From CAJBVW01 sp964457335 (lineage in GTDB: Bacteria; Myxococcota_A; UBA796; SXON01): DNA of 64,000 nt. The stretch covers positions 13,696-77,695 of the forward strand of contig CAYWGD010000023.1 in the NCBI GenBank assembly GCA_964457335.1, given 5' to 3'. Positions 43,617-52,963 of the stretch are shown in pieces. The stretch's first letter is position 1, and each line of letters starts with the position of its first letter. The position numbers and the translations under genes were made by a program. The notes below the pieces were generated by a model that saw nothing but the letters and a program-made list of their open reading frames with translations, was not told the origin of the DNA and made no database searches.

Positions 43617-46201
43617 CCTGCATTTTCGCCCTCCTCGCGACGGCGCTCGCCCAGGAGCCGACGACGGGCGCCACCCCCGCGCCGGAACCCGCCGTCGTCC
43701 CGCCCGTCCTGGCGCAGTTCGTCGAGGCGCCCTGGCCGCCGGACGCGCCGCCCGATCCGGTCGAGGTGGTGCTCCGATTGACGATCGACGAGGGGGGCGG
43801 GGTCACGGACGCCGCCGTGGTCACGTCGGGCGGCCCCGGCTTCGACGAAGCCGCCGTCGGCGCCGCGCGCCAGTTCGTGTTCTCGCCCGCCACGCGCGGC
43901 GGCGTACCCGTCCCCGTGGTCCTGGACTTCTCGTACCGGTTCGCGCTCGCCCCCGCCCCCGCCGCGCCGGAAGCGGCGCCCGCCGCGGAGTCCCCCGTCC
44001 GCATCGACGGCGTGGTGCGGCAGATGGGCACCGGTCGTCCCCTCGCGGACGTGCTCGTCGCGGCGGGAGACACGTCCGCGCGGACCGACGCGGAGGGTCG
44101 TTTCGCCCTGCGCGGAGTCCCGGACGGCGCGTCCGTCGTCAACCTGACGCGGACCGGCTTCGTGCCGAGCCGGGAGACGATCACGCTCGGTGCGGGCGAG
44201 GCCGCGCACGTCACGTGGTGGGTGAAGGCCGAGGAATGGGCCGAGACCGAGGTCGTCGGCACCTGGGACAAGCCGCGCGACGAGGTCGTCCGCTACTCGC
44301 TGTCCATGTCGGAGGTCCGGAAGGTCCCGGGCACGTTCGGCGACCCCATCCGCGTCGTCGAGACCCTGCCCGGCGCCGCCCGGCCCGCGTTCGGCACGGG
44401 CGAGCTCATCATCCGCGGGTCGAACCCCGAGGACACGGGCATCTACGTCGACGGCATCCGCATCCCGCGGATCTACCACCTCGGCGGCTACGAGTCGGTC
44501 ATCGCCCCCGAGCTCGTCGGGGACGTGCAGTACTTCCCCGGGGACTTCGGGGTCGAGTACGGGCGGTCGACCGGCGGGGTGGTGAACGTCGTGTCGAAGA
44601 CCGACTACGGCGACCAACCCCGCCTCGTCTGGTCGACCGACTTCCTCGACAGCGGCGGCGTGTTCACCGGTCGCTTCGGCGACCACGAGGTGGGCATCGC
44701 GGCCCGGCGCTCCTACGTGGACGCGCTGCTCTCCCTGGTGCCCGTCGGGTCGTTCGCGTCGCCGGTTTGGAGCGACTACCAGCTGCGCTACGCCTGGAAG
44801 GGCCGGAAAGACATCGACCTCTCCTTCTTCGCGCTCGGCATGTGGGACAGCCTGAAGGTGTCCCTGCCGGAGGGCGGGTTCGGGCGCGGGAGCCTCGACG
44901 ACGACGGCGTCGCGAGTAGCACGATGGCGCACCGCCTGATCGGGCGCCTCGCGTGGCGGCCCGCCTCGACGTGGGAGCTGAGTGTCACCCCGTCGGTGGG
45001 CGTCGACGTCGACTCCTCCTCCTTCGGCGGCCCCTTCGCCTCCGACACCGAGAAGTGGGAGGGGAGCCTCCGCGCCGAGGCCGCCTGGACGCCCTCGCCG
45101 CGGGTGGACGCCGTCGTCGGCGTGGACGCCATGGTCGGCACCAACGACAGCGCCTCGCAGGTGCCCACGGGTGGCGGAGGCGGCTTCGGTCCCGTGGGGG
45201 GCGGCGCCGACGGCGAGCGGGACGACACGGAGGAGGACGGCGCGGAGGACGACACCGACGTGTCCAACACGTTCACCCAGTGGTCGCCCGCCCTCTACGC
45301 CCGCGTCCGCGTGCGACCGCTCCGCGATCCCGACGCGCTCGTCATTACGCCGGGCCTGCGCCTGGAGACCGACCTCACGGAGTACGGCGACGCCGTGAGC
45401 CTCGATCCCCGCCTGTCCGTGCGGTGGAAGCCGACGGGTTGGCTGGCGTTCACGGCCGGCGGCGGCCGCACGACACAGGCGCCGCAGGTGACGGATCGCA
45501 CCGAGTTGGACGGCACCGCGAGCGGTGTCACCCCGGAGCACGCCTGGTCCGCCTCGGCGGGCGCCGAGCTCACGCCGCTCGACGGGGCGCTGCGGCTCAC
45601 CGTGACCGGGTTCGACAAGTACATGTACGACCTGGTCGTCAGCGGCGACGAGTTCGGGTTCGGGGAGTGGGCGAACAGCGGCGAGGGGCGTGCGTACGGG
45701 CTCGAGGCGATGGCGAAGCTCGAGCCCTTCCATGGCGCGTTCGGTTGGGTGTCCTACACGTTGTCACGGAGCGAGCGGAAGGACGACGAGGACGACGCCT
45801 GGCACCGCTACGAGTACGATCAGACCCACAACCTCGTCGCCGTGGCCGGCTACCACCTCCCGTGGGAGATCGACGTCGGCGGGAAGTTCCAGTACACGAC
45901 GGGGAACCCCTACACCCAACAGTCCCCGGGCGACTTCGACGTGGACACCGGACGTTACACGCCCACCTCCGGGGAGGAGAACGGCGCCCGGCTGCCCCCC
46001 TACTACGCGCTCGACCTGCGCATCGAGAAGGGCTTCACCTTCAAGCGCGCCCATCTCGGCGTCTACGCCGACTTCCTCAACGTCGTGAAGGGGGACAACC
46101 CGGAGTACGTCCTCTACAACTACGACTACAGCGAGGTCGGGTACGTCTCGGGCCTCCCCTTCATCCCCAACCTCGGTTTCGACCTGGAGGTGTTGTTTTG
46201 A
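43613..46201 (+). CDS. TonB-dependent receptor with an N-terminal TonB-C-like domain
   Basis: An 862-residue outer-membrane receptor. After a signal (TCIFALLATALAQ), residues about 30-120 resemble a TonB C-terminal domain (VEVVLRLTIDEGGGVTDAAV, then GAARQFVFSPATRGGVPVPV). A carboxypeptidase-regulatory-like beta domain (VRIDGVVRQMGTGRPLADVL) follows, then the plug (VVETLPGAARPAFGTGELII, RGSNPEDTGIYVDGIRIPR) and a 22-strand barrel ending LGFDLEVLF with terminal Phe. The carried substrate is unknown. It lies directly after exbB-exbD-tonB and is one operon with them. Confidence 0.93.
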   Translation: MTCIFALLATALAQEPTTGATPAPEPAVVPPVLAQFVEAPWPPDAPPDPVEVVLRLTIDEGGGVTDAAVVTSGGPGFDEAAVGAARQFVFSPATRGGVPVPVVLDFSYRFALAPAPAAPEAAPAAESPVRIDGVVRQMGTGRPLADVLVAAGDTSARTDAEGRFALRGVPDGASVVNLTRTGFVPSRETITLGAGEAAHVTWWVKAEEWAETEVVGTWDKPRDEVVRYSLSMSEVRKVPGTFGDPIRVVETLPGAARPAFGTGELIIRGSNPEDTGIYVDGIRIPRIYHLGGYESVIAPELVGDVQYFPGDFGVEYGRSTGGVVNVVSKTDYGDQPRLVWSTDFLDSGGVFTGRFGDHEVGIAARRSYVDALLSLVPVGSFASPVWSDYQLRYAWKGRKDIDLSFFALGMWDSLKVSLPEGGFGRGSLDDDGVASSTMAHRLIGRLAWRPASTWELSVTPSVGVDVDSSSFGGPFASDTEKWEGSLRAEAAWTPSPRVDAVVGVDAMVGTNDSASQVPTGGGGGFGPVGGGADGERDDTEEDGAEDDTDVSNTFTQWSPALYARVRVRPLRDPDALVITPGLRLETDLTEYGDAVSLDPRLSVRWKPTGWLAFTAGGGRTTQAPQVTDRTELDGTASGVTPEHAWSASAGAELTPLDGALRLTVTGFDKYMYDLVVSGDEFGFGEWANSGEGRAYGLEAMAKLEPFHGAFGWVSYTLSRSERKDDEDDAWHRYEYDQTHNLVAVAGYHLPWEIDVGGKFQYTTGNPYTQQSPGDFDVDTGRYTPTSGEENGARLPPYYALDLRIEKGFTFKRAHLGVYADFLNVVKGDNPEYVLYNYDYSEVGYVSGLPFIPNLGFDLEVLF

Positions 46202-47109
46202 TGCTGCTCACCCTGGCGAGCGCGTGTTCGTCGCCCCAATTCACGCAAGAGTGGCTCGTCGACCGGACGCGCGTGCTCGCCGTCCGGGCCGAGCCTCCCG
46301 AGGCCGCGCCCGGCGCGATGATCACCTTGTCGGCCCTCGTCGTCGATCCCAACGGCGAACCCGAGGTCGCGTGGGTCGCGTGCACCGTCCCGATCGACTG
46401 CCCCGACTACGCGGCGGTGCAGGCGCTCGCCGGCACGGACACGAGCACGCTCACCGCGGAAGAGCTCGCCGCCTGGCAGGCGGACGCCGCCGCGGCGGGC
46501 TTCCTCGCATTCGGGGCTGGCTTGTCCCCCACCCTCCTCGTCTCGGGCGGCGGGCCCCCCGACGGGCCCCCGGACACCGGGCCCCCGGACACCGGGCCCC
46601 CGGACACCGACGTCCCCGACAGCGGCTCCGCGGACACGGGCGCCCGCCCGACGACCTCGGAGCTCACGATCGTCCTCGACGTCGTGCCCGCTGGCAATTC
46701 ACTCGCCGATGTCACGTTGGGAGACGCGGCGGCGACCGAGATCGCCACCAAGAGCGTGACCGTGTCCGACTCGGAGGCGCCGAACGCGAACCCCGTCGTG
46801 GCCGCGCTGAGATTCGACGGGGAGAGCGGAGCGACGGTGAGCCGCGGCGCGGTCATCCCGCTGGAGGCGACGCTCACGGACGGCTCCACCGAGTCCTACG
46901 TCGACGCGGACGGCGAAACGCAGACCGAAAAGCCCACGTTCGGCTACTACGTGTCCGGCGGCTCGCTCATGCAGAGCAGCGCCTCCGCGGACAACCCCGA
47001 GGTCTCCTGGACGGCGCCCGAGACCACCGGAACGGTGAACGTCTGGGTGGTCGTCCGTGACGGGCGTGGGGGGATGGATTGGAAGGCGGCCACGGTGACG
47101 GTCGACTGA
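46201..47109 (+). CDS. lipoprotein of the receptor operon
   Basis: A 302-residue predicted lipoprotein (LTLASAC). It has no recognised domain; several beta-rich segments (ELTIVLDVVPAGNSL, PTFGYYVSGGSLMQSS, TVNVWVVVRDGRGGMDW) suggest Ig-like folds. A short Pro/Asp/Thr repeat (46564-46608) forms a flexible spacer. The ATG overlaps the receptor stop (TGATG). Surface lipoproteins next to TonB receptors often capture the substrate, so a SusD-like or binding role is inferred; no SusD homology was seen. Confidence 0.78.
   Translation: MLLTLASACSSPQFTQEWLVDRTRVLAVRAEPPEAAPGAMITLSALVVDPNGEPEVAWVACTVPIDCPDYAAVQALAGTDTSTLTAEELAAWQADAAAAGFLAFGAGLSPTLLVSGGGPPDGPPDTGPPDTGPPDTDVPDSGSADTGARPTTSELTIVLDVVPAGNSLADVTLGDAAATEIATKSVTVSDSEAPNANPVVAALRFDGESGATVSRGAVIPLEATLTDGSTESYVDADGETQTEKPTFGYYVSGGSLMQSSASADNPEVSWTAPETTGTVNVWVVVRDGRGGMDWKAATVTVD
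46564..46608 (+). repeat. three 15-bp in-frame repeats
   Basis: GGGCCCCCGGACACC occurs three times in a row, coding GPPDT units in the lipoprotein. Unit number may vary between strains by slippage. Confidence 0.8.
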
Positions 47110-47113
47110 GCCG

Positions 47114-47812
47114 TCACCGGCGGATCCCGAGCTGGTAGCCCGTGCCGCGCACCGACTTGATCAGGTCGGGATCCGCGCCCGCGTCCCGGAGCTTCCGGCG
47201 TATGCGGGCCACGTGGATGTCGACTCCGCGGTCGACACCGTCGTAGGCGATTCCGCGCAGGCCCGCGTAGAGCTCGTCCCGCGAGACGGGTTGGCCCACC
47301 CGTGTCGCGAGGTGCCAGAGGAGGTCGAACTCGGCGCCGGTCAGCGGCAGCGCCGCGTTGCCCACGCTGGCCGTGCGGATCGCCCGGTCGATGACCAGTC
47401 CGCCCAGCTGGAGGTAGTCGACGCCCGTGGCGCTCGCCGCCGCGCGTCGCAGGACGGCGTTCACGCGCGCGAGGAGTAGCCGCGGATCGACGGGCTTGGT
47501 CACGTAGTCGTCTGCGCCCATCTCCAGGCCGACGATCTGGTCGACGTCGGTGCGGCGCGCCGTGAGCATGATCACCCGGCCCGGGAAGGTCGGTCGGATC
47601 CGCCGGAACACCTCGAGCCCGTCCAATCCGGGGAGCATCAGGTCGAGCAGGACCACGTCCGGACACACCTCGAGCACGCGCCCCGCGGCTCGGTCGCCGC
47701 GCGTCTCGTGCGTCACCACGAAGCCGTGGCCGCGAAAGTACTCGACGAGGAGCTCGCCGAGGCGGAGATCGTCCTCCACGACGAGCAGGCGGGGGCCTGT
47801 CACTTGTGTCAT
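47114..47812 (-). CDS. RstA-like OmpR-family response regulator
   Basis: A 232-residue regulator: receiver domain (LLVVEDDLRLGELLVEYFRG, phospho-Asp in VVLLDLMLPGLDG, switch Lys in DYVTKPVDP) and a winged-helix DNA-binding domain (LPLTGAEFDLLWHLATRVGQ, HVARIRRKLRD, SVRGTGYQLG). It converges on the receptor operon and, with the kinase at 40418, flanks it. The ATG at 47812 lies directly after GGGAGG; an in-frame GTG nine bases later has better spacing. It overlaps the gene upstream (ATGA). Confidence 0.94.
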   Translation of the reverse strand: MTQVTGPRLLVVEDDLRLGELLVEYFRGHGFVVTHETRGDRAAGRVLEVCPDVVLLDLMLPGLDGLEVFRRIRPTFPGRVIMLTARRTDVDQIVGLEMGADDYVTKPVDPRLLLARVNAVLRRAAASATGVDYLQLGGLVIDRAIRTASVGNAALPLTGAEFDLLWHLATRVGQPVSRDELYAGLRGIAYDGVDRGVDIHVARIRRKLRDAGADPDLIKSVRGTGYQLGIRR

Positions 47813-48528
47813 CCTCCCGACGCGGCCGGCTCGGCCGGCGCGGGGGACGCAGCGGGCGCGGCCGGCGCCGGCACGTAGACGCGCCGGAGGAAGATCACCT
47901 CGTCGCTCCCCGTCGACGCCTCCGCGACGACGATCAGCGTGTCGCCCTGCCGGAACAGCGTCTCGGTGAGGATTGCGCCCTTCGCCTTTCGCTCCAGGGC
48001 CACCCCGAACTCCGTCATCCGCGCGCGCACGCGCATCACCCCCGCGGGCGTGGTCACCTTGGCAGCGGGCCCACCCACGACCAACGTGACGGGCGGCGTC
48101 GGTCCCCACGCCACGGTGAGGCCGTCGTCCGTCGGGGAGACCTGCAGGCCAAAGGTCCCGCCGAGCAGGAGGCCCGCCAGCAGCGCCGGTCCTTCGGGAG
48201 GCCGTCCGGAACCGTCCCCGTCGGGGGCGCCTCCCGGCGGCCCGCCCATGCCACCACCCGGCGGCCCGCCGTCCATGCCACCACCCGGCGGTCCGCCGCC
48301 CATGCCACCACCCGGCGGCCCGCCGCCCATGCCACCGCCCGGCGGCCCACCCCCCATCCCGCCCCCCGGCGGCCCCTTGCCACCACCGCCCGGCGGCGGC
48401 TTCCCCATCGGAGCGAGCGCCGCGAGCGCACGCTCGGTCGCGTCGCTGCGCGACACGTCGAGCCGCCAGGCGCCGGCGAGATCGTCGGCGGGGCCCGCCA
48501 GGGCGGTGGAGAGCAGCAAGAACCACAT
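47809..48528 (-). CDS. secreted Gly/Pro/Met-repeat protein
   Basis: A 239-residue protein: Sec signal (MWFLLLSTALAGPADDLAG), a conserved WRLDVSRSDATERALAALAP segment, then GGGMGGGPPGGGM-type repeats, followed by a ~120-residue beta-rich domain (LLAGLLLGGTFGLQVSPTDD, then FGVALERKAKGAILTETLFR) and an Ala/Pro tail. ATG at 48528 gives the best signal; a GTG at 48561 would add eleven residues. The truncated copy at 38279 is a paralogue. Function unknown; coupled to the response regulator and TonB2. Confidence 0.8.
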   Translation of the reverse strand: MWFLLLSTALAGPADDLAGAWRLDVSRSDATERALAALAPMGKPPPGGGGKGPPGGGMGGGPPGGGMGGGPPGGGMGGGPPGGGMDGGPPGGGMGGPPGGAPDGDGSGRPPEGPALLAGLLLGGTFGLQVSPTDDGLTVAWGPTPPVTLVVGGPAAKVTTPAGVMRVRARMTEFGVALERKAKGAILTETLFRQGDTLIVVAEASTGSDEVIFLRRVYVPAPAAPAASPAPAEPAASGG

Positions 48529-48557
48529 GCGATGAATCCTTTGGTGAGGGATGGCGA

Positions 48558-49571
48558 TCACCGGTCGAGCAGCCGCGTCATCTCGAGGGTGAAGGAGAAG
48601 TTGGGGAGGTGGACGAGGCCGTCCGCGGACACGACCTCAGGCGGGGCCGGGCCGAAGGCGGGCGCCGCCATCGCGAAGGCGCGCTGCACGCAGTCGTCCA
48701 CGGGGTTGCTGCCCGACGGACGGGTGACGACGAAGCCGTCGAGGGCCCCGTCCGCGCGCAACACGACGCGCACGCGTGTCACGTACACCGGCCTGGACAG
48801 GCCGAGGCGCGGTGACAGGTTGTCGACGTATCGGGACCAGTAGAAGTTGACCTGCCGGCGGATGTGGTTCAGGTACCGAGCGCCCGGCAGCGCCATCGTG
48901 TTCAGCGCGAGGGAGTCCCCGATCGCCTCGTCGAGCAGGTCGTTCTGGGGCGCTCCGATTGCCACGGCATCCTCGGCTTGGGCGCCCGCGGAGGTGCCGG
49001 GGCCCGGCAGGCGCGCCGGCAGCCACTTCGACGGAAGCAACGTGCGGGGTGGACCACCGGGGCCGGGCAGCGGCTCGGAGGCGTCCGCGGTCGGCGTAGC
49101 ATCCTCCGCCTGGGTTGGATCCGACGAACCGCCCGTCTCGGCGTCGGGCCGCGACTCCGGGGAGTACGTCGGCGCCACCACCTCGGGGTTGACCTCGAAC
49201 TTCTCGGTGCGCGACTCCCGCTCCACGCGATTGTCGTGCTCCGCGACGTAGTCGGCGTCCTCGGGAGCCTTCTCCTCCGCGGGAGGCGGCGTCTCCACGA
49301 GCTGCCGCGGCCGGGCAACTGGAGTTGGTTCCTGCGGCGGCGGTGGCGTCCGGGCCCGCTCCTTCAGGGCCTCCATGGATGGCACGTCGAGGGTGTCCGC
49401 GTCCACGAACGTGACATTCATTGGCGCGTCCACGGGCGCTTGGAGGCGCCCGAACCACCGCGCCGCCAGGGGAAGCACCAACAGGTGCACGAGCAGCGAG
49501 AGGAGCACGACCACGACGATGGCCGTGGCGCGCGTGGATGTCGGGGGGCCCGCTGTTCGCATGGACGTCAC
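48558..49571 (-). CDS. TonB-family protein 2
   Basis: A 337-residue protein with a membrane anchor (AIVVVVLLSLLVHLLVLPL, about residues 17-35), a Pro/Glu-rich periplasmic region, and a TonB/TolA-like C-terminal domain (YLNHIRRQVNFYWSRYVDNL, then VVLRADGALDGFVVTRPSG and a PVDDCVQRAFAMAAP loop). An alternative start at 49562 is possible. It is the first gene of an operon with the Gly-rich protein and the response regulator. It may serve a second receptor or the nearby one. Confidence 0.85.
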   Translation of the reverse strand: MTSMRTAGPPTSTRATAIVVVVLLSLLVHLLVLPLAARWFGRLQAPVDAPMNVTFVDADTLDVPSMEALKERARTPPPPQEPTPVARPRQLVETPPPAEEKAPEDADYVAEHDNRVERESRTEKFEVNPEVVAPTYSPESRPDAETGGSSDPTQAEDATPTADASEPLPGPGGPPRTLLPSKWLPARLPGPGTSAGAQAEDAVAIGAPQNDLLDEAIGDSLALNTMALPGARYLNHIRRQVNFYWSRYVDNLSPRLGLSRPVYVTRVRVVLRADGALDGFVVTRPSGSNPVDDCVQRAFAMAAPAFGPAPPEVVSADGLVHLPNFSFTLEMTRLLDR

Positions 49572-49790
49572 GGGATCCGGAGGTGGGCGCCAGACGGCGT
49601 GGTGCCCGTGCCAGCGCCCGGCGGCGCCCGCGGCGGGGCCGCGGCCACCCTCGTCTCAGGGAGGCGCGTCGGCGCGCGACGGAGGCACCCGAGCCGCCGA
49701 CGATGGCGACGCCACCCTTGTCGCCGCGACGCGGAGCGGTCGCCCACACGAGCCCGTACGCGCCGAGGATGCCGACCGGACATCGCGCGC

Positions 49791-51004
<1,214 letters not shown>

Positions 51005-51008
<4 letters not shown>

Positions 51009-51697
51009 GCGGCCCTCTCGTCCTTGGCGATGCGGCCGTCCTGGAACGTGACGACGCGCGGGGTGTAGACGGCCATCTCCGGCTCGTGGGTGACCATCAG
51101 GATGGTGATGCCGCGCTCCTGGGAGAGCTCCTGGAGGAGGCGCATCACCTCGTGGCTCGTCTTGGAGTCGAGGTTGCCCGTCGGCTCGTCGGCGAGGAGC
51201 AGGTCGGGGCGGATGACGAGCGCGCGCGCGATGGCGACGCGTTGCTGCTGACCGCCCGAGAGCTCGCTCGGATAGTGCCCGACGCGGTGGCCGAGCCCCA
51301 CGTCGCGCAGCGCTTCGAGCGCGCGGAGGCGTCGCTCGCGGGCGCCGACCCCCCGGTACACGAGCGGCAGCTCCACGTTCTCGAGCGCGGTGCTCCGCGG
51401 GAGGAGATGGAAGCCCTGGAAGATGTAGCCGAGCCACTGGCGGCGCAGGAGCGCGCGCTGGGCGTGCGTCAGCGTGGTCACCTCGACGCCGCGGAAGCGG
51501 TAGGACCCGCTCGTCGGCATGTCGAGGCAGCCGATCGTGTTCAGCAGGGTCGACTTCCCGGAGCCCGACGGCCCCATGAGCGACACGAACTCGCCCCGAT
51601 GCACGTCGAGGTCGACCCCGGCGAGCGCGCGGACGGTCGCGTCGCCCTCCCCGTACACCCGCGTGAGCCCGCGGATGGCGACGAGCGGCGCGGTCAT
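51005..51697 (-). CDS. MacB/LolD-type ABC ATPase
   Basis: A 230-residue ATPase with Walker A MGPSGSGKSTLLN, Q-loop FQGFHLLP, signature LSGGQQQRVAIAR, Walker B LLLADEPTGNLDS and the switch His in MVTHEPE. It powers the permease at 49791. ATG at 51697 overlaps the adaptor stop (ATGA). Confidence 0.94.
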
Positions 51698-52866
51698 CGC
51701 TCCTCCCGCCCCACGATCACGCGGGCGCCGGCGTCGAGCCCGTCCGCGCGGATCGCGGTCGAGAGCCCGTCGGTCCCCAACACGGTGACCGGTACCGCGC
51801 GCGGAGCCTCGCCATCGAGTACCCACACGTCGTCCCCCTCCTGGCCTCCCTCGACCTCGAACCGGAGCGCGGTGGTCGGGATCAGGAGCACGTCGTCGAG
51901 CCGCCCGACCTCGATCTCCGCGGTCACCGTGAGGCCGGGGCGGAGGGCGCGATCGTCGTTCCGGACGCGGAGCTCCGCGTCGTAGGTGACGACGTCGTCC
52001 TCGTCCTGGGGGGCGAGGTCCACCGTCGCGACGGCGGCGTCGAAGGTCCGGTCGGGCCACGCGGAGACGGTGAAGCGCGCGGGCTGCGCCGCCACGACCT
52101 TGCCGACGTCGGCCTCGTCGACGCCGACCTCGGCCTTCAGGTCCTTGAGGTCCGACGCGACCGTGAACAGCGCGGTGGCCGACATCGACGACACGACGGT
52201 CTGCCCGGGGTCGACGAGGCGCACGATCACCACGCCGTCGATCGGCGCGGTGATGACGGTGTCGGCGAGGTCGTCTTCGGCCTCCGTGAGCGCGGCCTTG
52301 CGCAGCGCGACCTGGGCCTCGGCGGCGGCCGTGGAGGCGACCGCCTGGTCGTGGGCGATGCGGGCGTCCTCCACGTCCACAGCGGTGGCGGCGCCGCGCT
52401 CGAGCAGGCGGGCGCTCCGCTCCGCGTCGAGCCGCGCGGCCTCCTCCGTCACCTTCGCCTGCGAGAGGGACGCGCGGGCCGACGCGAGCTGGGCCTTCGC
52501 CTGGGCGACCGCGTTCTCGAACGGGGTGGGGTCGAGCCGCGCGAGCGGCTGTCCCTTCGTGACCGCCTGGTTCACGTCCACGAGCACCGCTTCGACCTTG
52601 CCGGAGAGGTCGGATCCCACCTCGACGCTGTCCATCGGCTCGAGCTGGCCGACGGCGGTGACCTTCTCGACGAGCGCGCCGCGGGTGACCTCCGCGGTCT
52701 CGTAGCGCGGGGGCGGGCCGCCGCGGAGGGCGGCGACGCCGACGCTCGCGAGCACGACGGCGACGAGCGCGCCTCCGACGAGCCAGGTACGGGTGCGGTG
52801 AGCTCCGGCGGCGCCGAGGACGGCCGCCACCTCGGGATCGACATCAACGGGTTGGGTTCGTTCCAT
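51694..52866 (-). CDS. HlyD/MacA-type periplasmic adaptor
   Basis: A 390-residue adaptor protein: cytoplasmic start, one membrane helix (TWLVGGALVAVVLASVGVAAL), a biotinyl-lipoyl-like segment (VEVGSDLSGKVEAVLVDVNQ), an alpha-hairpin (ARLLERGAATAVDVEDARIA), a barrel domain (APIDGVVIVRLVDPGQTVVS) and a membrane-proximal end. It links the inner-membrane ABC complex to a TolC-like channel. ATG at 52866 is the first clear start and opens onto a divergent promoter. Confidence 0.9.
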   Translation of the reverse strand: MERTQPVDVDPEVAAVLGAAGAHRTRTWLVGGALVAVVLASVGVAALRGGPPPRYETAEVTRGALVEKVTAVGQLEPMDSVEVGSDLSGKVEAVLVDVNQAVTKGQPLARLDPTPFENAVAQAKAQLASARASLSQAKVTEEAARLDAERSARLLERGAATAVDVEDARIAHDQAVASTAAAEAQVALRKAALTEAEDDLADTVITAPIDGVVIVRLVDPGQTVVSSMSATALFTVASDLKDLKAEVGVDEADVGKVVAAQPARFTVSAWPDRTFDAAVATVDLAPQDEDDVVTYDAELRVRNDDRALRPGLTVTAEIEVGRLDDVLLIPTTALRFEVEGGQEGDDVWVLDGEAPRAVPVTVLGTDGLSTAIRADGLDAGARVIVGREER

Positions 52867-52887
52867 GCCCCCCAACCTACGAAGCGA

Positions 52888-52942
52888 CCGTTGAGGAATT
52901 GTGAAGCCGGCGATGACGGTGCTCTCCACACTTTCTCAACGG
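52888..52942. promoter_or_regulatory. divergent promoter with inverted CCGTTGAG repeat
   Basis: CCGTTGAGGAATTGTG (52888-52903) and the reverse complement of a near copy, CACACTTTCTCAACGG (52927-52942), face each other across 23 bp between the adaptor (minus, 52866) and TolC-like (plus, 52964) starts. A dimeric regulator, for example the OmpR-type one at 54424, could control both operons. Confidence 0.55.
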
Positions 52943-52963
52943 GGCCCCCGGTATCTGGGGGCC

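Noticed and set aside
48231..48410. Repeated GGC/CCC-rich 15-21 bp units as a possible CRISPR-like array
   Set aside because: The repeats are in frame and code GGGMGG/GPPGG peptides of one gene, with no distinct spacers.
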